Assembly (NCBI GenBank): GCA_024277515.1
Contig: JAJRVB010000095.1
Coordinates: forward strand, 1 to 8,109
Length of the DNA: 8,109 nt
DNA from: Nitrospirota bacterium
GTDB lineage: Bacteria > Nitrospirota > Thermodesulfovibrionia > UBA6902
Direction: 5' to 3'
Under the pieces are notes generated by a model, which searched no databases, was not told the DNA's origin, and was given only the letters and a program-made list of their open reading frames with translations. Position 1 is the stretch's first letter; each line of letters begins with the position of its first letter. A program made the position numbers and the translations under genes. Shown piece after piece: positions 1 through 5,790 of this stretch.

Positions 1-10
1 AGTCTTTCAC
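1..10 (-). CDS. Possible start of a further operon gene, cut by the window edge
   Basis: On the minus strand a GTG at 10-8 follows AGGA at 19-16 with five bases between, the same layout that starts the lipoprotein gene at 1516. If used, the product would begin Met-Lys-Asp and run off the window. Only three codons are visible, so this rests on analogy alone. It could equally be a non-coding repeat end. Confidence 0.15.
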
Positions 11-43
11 TTGAATCCTCGACCCCTTGGCCCCTTGAATCCT
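2..43 (-). repeat. Octamer element, copy 1 (4 units)
   Basis: After GTCTT and TCAC (2-10) come four 8-base units (11-18, 19-26, 27-34, 35-42) fitting YYGRMYCC, the outer two being TTGAATCC. It matches the copy at 1023-1064 at 37 of 42 positions by my alignment, with no gaps. It starts 5 nt past the ATPase stop codon. On the coding strand its end reads AGGATTCAAGTGAAAGAC, that is, an SD-like AGGA, five bases and a GTG. Confidence 0.8.
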
Positions 44-48
44 ATATG

Positions 49-969
49 TCATGCGCCTGTCACCACTTTAAGAAAAATATCCTCCAGAGAAAGCGTCTCT
101 GTCTTCATCTCTAAAAGACCGGCCCCCATCCCTGCAAGTGCAAAGGAGACCGGCTCCCTTATATCATGGCCCGGTTCGACCTCAATCACAAATTTGTCTT
201 CTGAGATCTTTTCAATCTTCTTTGTGTGCGATAAGGCCCTTATCTGTTCAAAATCAACTTTGCCCATATTTGCGACAAGTATAATGATCCTCTGGCCGGT
301 ATCGAGGTCCCTTGAAAGGTTTTCAATAGAGTCACAGGCCACGAGGGCGCCTTCATTAATTATGGCCACCTTTTCACAGATTGATGTTACCTCCTGGAGG
401 ATGTGGCTGCTTAATATGACGGTACGCTTTCTGCCGAGACTCCTGATAAGTTCCCTTATCTCAATTATCTGTCGGGGGTCGAGACCAACTGTCGGCTCAT
501 CGAGTATAAGTATCTCCGGGTCATGCACAAGCGCCTGCGCAAGGCCGACCCTCTGCCTGTACCCTTTGGAGAGATTGCCTGTAAGCCTCCCGAGTTTGTC
601 GGATATTCCGCATAATTCAGCTACATGCTGAATGTTCTTGCTCAGGGCTGGGTTACTCACTCCACGTATCTGCCCCGCATACTTCAGATATTCATTTACG
701 GTCATATCAAGGTAAAGGGGCGGGTGCTCCGGCAGGTATCCTATAATCTTTTTGACTTTATCCGGCTGGTCAAACATTTCCATCCCGTTGATAATGACCT
801 TGCCGTCCGTCGGCGGCAGATAACCTGTTATCATGCGCATAATCGTGGTCTTCCCCGCTCCATTTGGACCAAGCAGACCAAGCGTCTCACCGGTGCCGAC
901 TGAAAAGGTCACGGACCTTACAGCATCATGATGACCAAAGCTCTTTGTTAAATTTATGACATTTATCAT
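49..969 (-). CDS. ABC transporter ATP-binding protein, GldA-like
   Basis: This is a cytoplasmic ATPase subunit of an ABC-2 type exporter or gliding-type transporter, 306 residues, the normal length for the family. Visible motifs are Walker A GPNGAGKTT (34-42), the YLPEHPPLY stretch in the Q-loop region (77-85), signature LSKGY (132-136) in place of LSGGQ, Walker B ILILDEP (152-158), D-loop GLDP (161-164) and switch His188. The YLPE and LSKGYRQRVGLA wording is typical of GldA/NatA-like ATPases. About 80 C-terminal residues after the nucleotide-binding domain form the usual extra domain of this group. The ATG start fits the N-terminal strand MINVINLTKSF, but no good SD precedes it. The stop is TGA. 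It lies last in the visible operon and probably energises the GldF-type permease at 6555-5791; that pairing is inferred, because the two genes are about 5 kb apart. The gene is bracketed by two direct copies of an octamer element. Confidence 0.93.
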   Translation of the reverse strand: MINVINLTKSFGHHDAVRSVTFSVGTGETLGLLGPNGAGKTTIMRMITGYLPPTDGKVIINGMEMFDQPDKVKKIIGYLPEHPPLYLDMTVNEYLKYAGQIRGVSNPALSKNIQHVAELCGISDKLGRLTGNLSKGYRQRVGLAQALVHDPEILILDEPTVGLDPRQIIEIRELIRSLGRKRTVILSSHILQEVTSICEKVAIINEGALVACDSIENLSRDLDTGQRIIILVANMGKVDFEQIRALSHTKKIEKISEDKFVIEVEPGHDIREPVSFALAGMGAGLLEMKTETLSLEDIFLKVVTGA

Positions 970-1031
970 TTGCTGTTAACAAAAGGATTCAAGGATTCAA
1001 GGGTTCGAGTGAAAAAAGATTGGTCTTTCAC
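966..1031 (-). CDS. Possible 21-codon leader peptide upstream of the ATPase
   Basis: A short frame starts at GTG 1031-1029, directly after an octamer element that supplies AGGATTCAG as a possible SD, and ends with a TGA that overlaps the ATPase ATG as ATGA. The peptide would begin MKDQSFFTR and end NSK. The ATPase has no clear SD of its own, so coupling through this frame is plausible. The frame crosses two repeat copies and has no recognisable homology, so it may simply be chance. Confidence 0.15.
   Translation of the reverse strand: MKDQSFFTRTLESLNPFVNSK
981..1014 (+). repeat. Octamer element, inverted copy (3 units)
   Basis: Units GGATTCAA (985-992), GGATTCAA (993-1000) and GGGTTCGA (1001-1008) are followed by GTGAAA (1009-1014) and preceded by AAAA. 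This is the reverse complement arrangement of the other copies: on the minus strand it reads TTTCAC, three YYGRMYCC units, then TTTT. It lies in the 103 nt gap between the small lipoprotein gene and the ATPase gene. Confidence 0.75.
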
Positions 1032-1067
1032 CTGAATCCTCAACCCCCTGGCCACTCGAATCCTTTT
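1023..1067 (-). repeat. Octamer element, copy 2 (4 units)
   Basis: GTCTT and TCAC (1023-1031) are followed by four units (1032-1039, 1040-1047, 1048-1055, 1056-1063) and TTTT. It is the same orientation and length as copy 1 and differs from it at 5 of 42 positions. It ends 5 nt past the stop codon of the small lipoprotein gene, just as copy 1 lies 5 nt past the ATPase stop. Confidence 0.8.
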
Positions 1068-1072
1068 CCGTA

Positions 1073-1516
1073 TCATTTTTCCTTTATATCAATCTTGTCC
1101 ACAACCCAGTGACCGCCTTCTTTAATCATATGATAAGTATTTTCATACGATATATTCTCCTCTTTTGTGATCGGCTGCCGGGTCTTTTCATCGATATAAT
1201 AAAATGTCCAGTCTTCCAGTGTCTTGACAGCTGCCTTGTCCCGGCCTTTTGAAACATCGGTTTCTGCAAACTCGATCTTTTTCAGGTCACTGACCATCAG
1301 TTTCCTGTCCTTTTTCAGGTAAGTAATATAGGCCTCGATCCGGAGCAGCTCACGGGTTGATGTAAAATATTCCATGACCCTGAAATCGGGTTTTGACAGG
1401 GCCTCCGCAATCATCTTGTTGTAAGCCATTACAACGTTTTTTACTTCAATATCTTCTTTTGCACAGGACAGCAATGTTAAACATATGAATAGTGCAATCA
1501 ATATTTTATTTGTCAC
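1073..1516 (-). CDS. Small predicted lipoprotein, NTF2/IMS-like domain
   Basis: The 147-residue product begins with a short signal peptide, Lys at 4, a hydrophobic stretch 5-16 and lipobox LLSC with Cys18, so it should be lipid-anchored outside the inner membrane. The mature part has no TM segment. Its ending, in which a Tyr-rich strand leads to GGHWVVDKIDI near the C-terminus, resembles NTF2-like/SnoaL or ARC6-IMS-like folds; that is a weak, shape-based guess. The start is GTG at 1516-1514, chosen because it gives a good signal peptide and AAGGA lies 5 bases upstream. It overlaps the TGA of the ResB-like reading frame by four bases, GTGA, so the two are probably translationally coupled. Stop codon TGA. 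Its place between a ResB-like and an ATPase gene suggests an accessory envelope subunit. Confidence 0.85.
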   Translation of the reverse strand: MTNKILIALFICLTLLSCAKEDIEVKNVVMAYNKMIAEALSKPDFRVMEYFTSTRELLRIEAYITYLKKDRKLMVSDLKKIEFAETDVSKGRDKAAVKTLEDWTFYYIDEKTRQPITKEENISYENTYHMIKEGGHWVVDKIDIKEK

Positions 1517-1559
1517 TTGAATCCTTGCCCCCCTGACCCCTCGACCCCTTGAATCCTTT
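1513..1559 (-). repeat. Octamer element, copy 3 (5 units, inside coding DNA)
   Basis: TCAC (1513-1516) is followed by five units (1517-1524, 1525-1532, 1533-1540, 1541-1548, 1549-1556) and TTT. The first and last units are TTGAATCC. It has one unit more than copies 1 and 2. Unlike those it is translated: it encodes the last 14 residues, IQ then GVEGSGGQGFK with the preceding Arg, and the stop of the ResB-like reading frame. Confidence 0.8.
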
Positions 1560-2274
1560 CTCGAATATATGATACAAGTTCATCCCTCTTGTCTTCTATC
1601 AATCCTGAAAAATGTTTTGAGTACGAATAACTGGTCATATCTACACCGTTTTTATCACCTTTAAGTATAATATATATACGCTCATCAGGGTCAATTATCC
1701 TGACAAACACCCCTATCAGTCCAACAAAGGATGCCGCAAAAAAGAACCCTATTCCCGGCTCACCAACGAGCTCCATCTCTACCCAGCGCCTTACCTCGGG
1801 GAAGCTGATCTTATATCCGCCTGCTTCCGCTTCACCGTTAAAGGGGACCAGTCCCTCAAAAACGGGTGTATCTTCCTGATAGACCTTTAGCAGGTAAAAA
1901 GGGTTCCTGACCTCCAATGTCTTTGTGTGGAAATTCTTACCTTCCCTGATAAAATCAGGATAAAAATTTATTTCCATACTGATATCTTCAGTGGAAAGAG
2001 ATAATCTGTCCTCAGTCCCTCTGTTGTTTCTTAATGCCACGAACTTGTCAAAAATCAGATTGCCTTCAAGGTCCCTCATAATAATTTTGGGAGAAAATCC
2101 TCCTCGAACAAGGAGAAATTTCATACCTTCTATTATAAGGGGATCGTTTATGCGTACAATCTTTTCCCATGATTTCTCGTTTTTCAGCTCCCTTACCCTG
2201 AATACGGCAACATGCTCGGTCGCATTCCATGGGTCTGACTCAGGATATATTGAGTATTGTTTTACAAGTCCCAC
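1513..2274 (-). CDS. ResB-like protein, C-terminal part (after in-frame TAG)
   Basis: This 253-codon frame directly continues the frame of 2946-2275 with only a TAG between them, so it is best read as the second half of one ResB/Ccs1-like protein. It carries most of the large extracytoplasmic beta-rich domain (about 1-170), one TM segment (about 174-192, GIGFFFAASFVGLIGVF) and a cytoplasmic tail with KHF at 220-222. ResB proteins assist cytochrome c assembly with CcsA/ResC; no ccsA-like gene is in this window. A GTG follows the TAG immediately, but no SD is visible in front of it, so separate translation would depend on reinitiation or readthrough. As an independent protein it would start without a signal peptide, which makes correct membrane topology unlikely. 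The last 14 residues come from a repeat element, so the ancestral protein probably ended near residue 240. Confidence 0.75.
   Translation of the reverse strand: MGLVKQYSIYPESDPWNATEHVAVFRVRELKNEKSWEKIVRINDPLIIEGMKFLLVRGGFSPKIIMRDLEGNLIFDKFVALRNNRGTEDRLSLSTEDISMEINFYPDFIREGKNFHTKTLEVRNPFYLLKVYQEDTPVFEGLVPFNGEAEAGGYKISFPEVRRWVEMELVGEPGIGFFFAASFVGLIGVFVRIIDPDERIYIILKGDKNGVDMTSYSYSKHFSGLIEDKRDELVSYIRERIQGVEGSGGQGFK
1517..1526 (-). promoter_or_regulatory. Ribosome binding site supplied by a repeat
   Basis: AAGGA (1526-1522) sits five bases ahead of GTG (1516-1514). It lies wholly inside an octamer element, within the last codons of the upstream frame. This decides the GTG start of the small lipoprotein. 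Confidence 0.5.
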
Positions 2275-2277
2275 CTA
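2275..2277 (-). other. In-frame TAG interrupting the ResB-like gene
   Basis: The codons before it read Leu-Pro-Asp-Ala and those after it Val-Gly-Leu-Val-Lys in the same frame, with no gap or overlap. It is the only TAG stop in the window. Possible causes are a nonsense mutation, a base-call or assembly error, or recoding. Confidence 0.85.
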
Positions 2278-2946
2278 GGCATCAGGCAGGTTCAGGCCCC
2301 AGGCAGGCTCTTTTAAAATTCGGACGATATTGTCTTTATGAAGGCGGTACGACTGGCCCTCTGTAAATCCAAGGGTTGCCCGGTAAGCTCCGAAGTAATA
2401 AATGACCAGACCCATGAGTGCGGTGATCAGGATAAAATGAAAAAAGATCGACCCCCGGAACCCGGCACTGCCGCGGCTGCCGACAATCATTTTACCAGAA
2501 GAATTCTCCTGAACGGCAATGGCCCACTTCTGCTTTTTAAACCACACGCGGGAAATATCCTCAAGTTCCGCTGCACCAATCTTCTCATAATACACTTTTA
2601 CGCCCTGCTGTTCAGTAGAAAAAGGAAAGGTGAATATTGCGCCGGCCTTTGCCCTCTTTTTTTTAACAAGACGGTCGATGCTGCAGAGGGCAGTAGAAAA
2701 AATCAGGAAGATGCCGATGAAACCAAATATGTTTCCGCCCGCCAGCGTCTGGCTGTTATATCTCTCCCCGAGCCATTTGAGGACCGGATGTTTCAAATGC
2801 ATTTCGAGCTGCTGCTCCGGGCTAAGAAAAGCAGGGTTTGGAAGGACCGCCCCCACCGCCAGCATGGCTGTCACTATAATCAGCAGTACAACCGCAACAT
2901 TTCTTGAAGTAACAAAATCCCATATATGCTTCAGGAGATCACTCAT
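2275..2946 (-). CDS. ResB-like protein, N-terminal part (ends at in-frame TAG)
   Basis: The 223-residue product has TM1 (about 15-37), TM2 (about 73-90, followed by CSIDRLVKK) and TM3 (about 163-186) containing His170 in GSIFFHF. TM3 is followed by the GFTEGQSYRL stretch typical of the start of the ResB outer domain. Three N-terminal TMs, then a large outer domain and a fourth TM, is the ResB/Ccs1 plan. Joined across the TAG the protein would be about 477 residues, a normal ResB length, whereas this part alone lacks nearly all of the outer domain and TM4. The ATG start overlaps the end of the DUF4340 gene by 8 nt, and GAGGTG lies about 10 bases upstream. The gene may be functional only if the TAG is an error or is read through; otherwise it is a recent pseudogene. 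Its position inside a Gld-type transporter operon is unusual. Confidence 0.8.
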   Translation of the reverse strand: MSDLLKHIWDFVTSRNVAVVLLIIVTAMLAVGAVLPNPAFLSPEQQLEMHLKHPVLKWLGERYNSQTLAGGNIFGFIGIFLIFSTALCSIDRLVKKKRAKAGAIFTFPFSTEQQGVKVYYEKIGAAELEDISRVWFKKQKWAIAVQENSSGKMIVGSRGSAGFRGSIFFHFILITALMGLVIYYFGAYRATLGFTEGQSYRLHKDNIVRILKEPAWGLNLPDA

Positions 2947-4300
2947 GCAGGTTCTTCACCTCATTAATGATCTCTTCAATATCGATCGAGCTTACTACAG
3001 CGCCCGATTTCAGGTCAGTCGCCCTTGAATACCAGTAGTCTATCTTTTTCGTTTCCGGCCCGCCCGGCTCTTTTGGTATAAACATCTTTGACCCTGAAAT
3101 TTCGTGGTCCATATTAAAGTCTGAAACCACAACTTTTTTTGTTCCCTCAGATGTAGTCACTTCTATCTTAAACTGCTCCCTGCCGGGTGAACGGTCTTCC
3201 TTCACAAGTTTTACGGCCTTCCATGAGTTAAGGATATTCATAAGTTTCATAATCTTTTCCCCAGCCACAGGCCTGCCATTTAAAAGCCATATATTATCTC
3301 TGTTTTCTATCAGATATCTGTCATGACCTGACAATAAACTTAAGTTTAAAATCGTCTCAGGATATATAATGAAAAGATTGCGGTACATAAACCTTGTATG
3401 GTCGCCATTTAACAGTGTCCAGAACTCACGCCGTGTCCTGGCAGCCTCTTTTGAACCGGGATTATGAATCAGAGTCCCTTTGTTCCACTCAGTCCCCCAG
3501 AAATATACATCATAATTCCCGATCGATTTATCTGCCGTGTCAAAGAGCTCAACAGACAGGTGTTCAGGCAGATTACCGAGCTCCTCTTCCCAGGGGGAAA
3601 AAGCGGATGCCTTCTGTGTATGAAGGACATCTATCAAACCCTTAATATCGTCACTGCTTCCCGGCCATACCTCAGGAGATATCATCCTCCATGCTCCATC
3701 CTCCCTGACAAGCTCAACCATCTCTTCGCGCTTCCTGATCCTTATCCTGCCGAGCGCTTCCGGCTCAAAGAGGAAAAATCTTTTTTCCCTGAGGTCATAG
3801 GGTTTAAGATTAAGATTAACTGCAAGTTCTTTATTGACAAGGAATATTTTTCCAAGGCGTTCCGCGTATGCGTAGTTGCCGGTTGATGACGGGTTCTCAC
3901 CTGCTATTCTCAGGACATCTATGCTCCCTTTGTACCCGAGTGCAAGGACCACCCATGTCCTGTCAAAACCGAACCTCTCCATCTCATCCTTGTCACCTAC
4001 TACTTTGATCAGCCTCCCATCTGAAAGTGTCCTGAATATCTTTTTGATGACCCCTGTGTCCGGCCTGTATTGCGCCGGTTCGGTAATACGCCACACTGAT
4101 TCCTTTTGAACAATAGTAACAGGCCCCCTGCCCGCATCCAGTTTAATGAATTCGATGTCGGAAGTTTCAGCCCTGAAAAACCTCTTTTCAAAATCCTCCA
4201 TTATCTTCTTTTCCTCAGCCATAGGCTGTATGTACAGGAAGTAAATACCGGCTGTTACAAGTGAGAGGATAAACAGGAATAATGTTGATCCGTACTTCAT
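2939..4300 (-). CDS. DUF4340 domain protein, membrane-anchored
   Basis: The 453-residue product has one N-terminal TM anchor (about 5-24) with little before it, so nearly all of it should lie on the outer face of the inner membrane. It shows the DUF4340 pattern of a Trp followed by an Ile/Ser-Pro turn and a helix: W70 in WRITEP, W204 in WRMISP, and W338 in IWLLNG. The three lie 134 residues apart by my count, suggesting three tandem copies of one fold. DUF4340 genes commonly follow gldG-like genes, as here, where the ATG overlaps the gldG-type stop as ATGA. No biochemical function is established for the family; a structural partner of the GldFG transporter is the usual inference. Start choice is fixed by the TM anchor and the overlap. 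Stop codon TGA. Confidence 0.88.
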   Translation of the reverse strand: MKYGSTLFLFILSLVTAGIYFLYIQPMAEEKKIMEDFEKRFFRAETSDIEFIKLDAGRGPVTIVQKESVWRITEPAQYRPDTGVIKKIFRTLSDGRLIKVVGDKDEMERFGFDRTWVVLALGYKGSIDVLRIAGENPSSTGNYAYAERLGKIFLVNKELAVNLNLKPYDLREKRFFLFEPEALGRIRIRKREEMVELVREDGAWRMISPEVWPGSSDDIKGLIDVLHTQKASAFSPWEEELGNLPEHLSVELFDTADKSIGNYDVYFWGTEWNKGTLIHNPGSKEAARTRREFWTLLNGDHTRFMYRNLFIIYPETILNLSLLSGHDRYLIENRDNIWLLNGRPVAGEKIMKLMNILNSWKAVKLVKEDRSPGREQFKIEVTTSEGTKKVVVSDFNMDHEISGSKMFIPKEPGGPETKKIDYWYSRATDLKSGAVVSSIDIEEIINEVKNLHE

Positions 4301-5769
4301 AAAGCACGCCGCCTGTACCAGACAAGGGTTCCTGCAATCACGATAATGAGCGGAATACCGAGAGGAATGAAACGTAATAATTTGGATTGTTCATCTGTGA
4401 TAAACATGGGGATAAAATCCTTTTTACCCGGAGACACCTCTGTGAACGCACCCTCCCCGGCCAGCCAGTTTACTGCGTTCAGAAAGAGGCTTTTATTGCC
4501 GGACACCGAGACATAAGCGTTGGATGCAAAGTCACTGTCACCAAAGACAACGACCTTCATCAGCTCGTCCTTATGTGACAGGACAGCGCCGATTACCTGC
4601 CTGCCATCTTCCTCCTCCTTCTGCCTGATACCGTCTCCGTTCATTTCAAACCAGCTCTCCCTTGATGAACGGGCAAAGATTTCATACTTGTAACCTACAT
4701 CCCGGCTCACAAGGTTTACTTCATATGCCCCGGGATAAACAGTGCTTAATCCGAAGTTCCGGGTAACGGGACTCGCATAGTACCTTGTAACAAGAGGGAC
4801 AGACGGGTCAGTACCGGCAACATTCACAGGGTCATATACAGGATACCGGCTGACCTCAAGACCAAGAGAAGCAAGAAAATGCCTTAACTGATCAGGAGAA
4901 TTAATAAGAATAAGAAACTTGCCTCCCCTGTTGCGATAGTCACTGAGCATCCTGTTTTCTTCATCCGTCATCATGGCCCCGGGGCCCGCTATGATCAGGA
5001 CATCCGTGTCCCACGGGACCCCCCCTGACGAAAGGAGGGAGACCGGTTCCACCCTGTAACCGATATCCTCCATCTTGCGGGCTATCACACTGTATCCGTT
5101 TCTTGATTCATCCCTCAGCGGATGCTCGTTATGTCCCTCCAGATAACCGATCTTGAGTGACTTCTTTCTGGTCACTCTGATAAGGAGGTTCGTCAACGTT
5201 TCTTCATCCACACCCTTGGCAGTGACCGTTTTATCGCCGCTTCTTACCACAACGGTATTGTAATCATTCACGCCGTACTTATTTGCAATGAGAGGCACCC
5301 GGTCCAGGTCATACATGTCATACACTATTTTTTTATTAAGATACCTGTATGATTCAAGCATATTAAACATCCTCTTGAACTCCCTTGCGCTTTCTGTACC
5401 AAAGAACATGACCTGTACGTCATGGTCAATATTTTTTGCCACAACCTCACTCTGAGGGGCCAGAGAATATTTTTTTTCAGATGAATAATCATATCTCAAG
5501 TAGTACTGCCTGATGATCAGATTCAGCAGGATAACAATAAAAATAAAAAAGACGATCATAAGCAGGGTGTTTAATCTTAAATAAGCAGTGCGCCTTGCAG
5601 AGAATGTCTTGAATGCCTCAACGCGGGAGATAAGAAACCAGATCAGGAGGACGCTTGCTGCAACAGCGATCAACGTGGTTTCAAGTGTTTTTGCCGGATA
5701 AACAGATGCCACCACAATTGCGGAAACGCCGAGTAACAGGCCGATGATACCAGGGATTTTATTTATCAT
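4297..5769 (-). CDS. GldG-type ABC transporter auxiliary protein
   Basis: The 490-residue product has three N-terminal TM segments (about 6-23, 31-48, 68-88), a large outer domain and one C-terminal TM (about 467-486) ending in RRR. This is the plan of GldG/ABC_transp_aux proteins. Characteristic features are the GYLEGHNE motif (208-215, usually GHGE), DTDVLIIAGP (254-263), GGKFLILI (282-289) and VFGDSDFASN (408-417). The outer domain is related to the IFT52/GldG Rossmann-like fold. Such proteins accompany a GldF permease and a GldA ATPase; in Bacteroidota that set is linked to gliding, elsewhere the substrate is unknown. It lies 21 nt after the permease gene, with AGGG about 11 bases ahead of the ATG, and overlaps the next gene by 4 nt, so it is clearly in the same operon. 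Stop codon TGA. Confidence 0.9.
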   Translation of the reverse strand: MINKIPGIIGLLLGVSAIVVASVYPAKTLETTLIAVAASVLLIWFLISRVEAFKTFSARRTAYLRLNTLLMIVFFIFIVILLNLIIRQYYLRYDYSSEKKYSLAPQSEVVAKNIDHDVQVMFFGTESAREFKRMFNMLESYRYLNKKIVYDMYDLDRVPLIANKYGVNDYNTVVVRSGDKTVTAKGVDEETLTNLLIRVTRKKSLKIGYLEGHNEHPLRDESRNGYSVIARKMEDIGYRVEPVSLLSSGGVPWDTDVLIIAGPGAMMTDEENRMLSDYRNRGGKFLILINSPDQLRHFLASLGLEVSRYPVYDPVNVAGTDPSVPLVTRYYASPVTRNFGLSTVYPGAYEVNLVSRDVGYKYEIFARSSRESWFEMNGDGIRQKEEEDGRQVIGAVLSHKDELMKVVVFGDSDFASNAYVSVSGNKSLFLNAVNWLAGEGAFTEVSPGKKDFIPMFITDEQSKLLRFIPLGIPLIIVIAGTLVWYRRRAL

Positions 5770-5790
5770 TTTTGATTAAACCCTGCCTTT

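Larger units (their letters stand above)
981..1067. other. Long imperfect inverted repeat (hairpin or cruciform)
   Basis: AAAAGGATTC (981-990) pairs perfectly over 10 bp with GAATCCTTTT (1058-1067). TGAAA (1010-1014) pairs with TTTCA (1026-1030), and AAAGA/TCTTT pairing closes a small loop around 1019-1023. Between these lie the two element copies in opposite orientation, which pair imperfectly. In the minus-strand transcript the 3' arm ends in UUUUGUU, so the structure could attenuate transcription before the ATPase gene or protect RNA ends. A terminator role is inference, since the loop between the outer arms is long. Confidence 0.5.

Noticed and set aside
11..631. Plus-strand open frame of about 206 codons
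   Set aside because: It lies opposite the ATPase gene, whose Walker and signature motifs fix the true strand, and its product resembles nothing.
981..1067. Integron attC site
   Set aside because: The hairpin lacks the paired core sites of attC (GTTRRRY and its complement in the expected layout) and its arms are explained by the two octamer elements.
1513..1559. CRISPR array
   Set aside because: The units are 8 bases, contiguous and without spacers, and lie partly in coding DNA.
2275..2277. Pyrrolysine insertion at the TAG
   Set aside because: ResB is not a known pyrrolysine protein, no pyl gene is in the window, and rarity of TAG among seven stops is weak evidence. Mutation or sequence error is more likely.
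2338..2907. Plus-strand open frame of about 189 codons
   Set aside because: It is a shadow of the ResB-like N-terminal frame, which has proper TM segments and family motifs.
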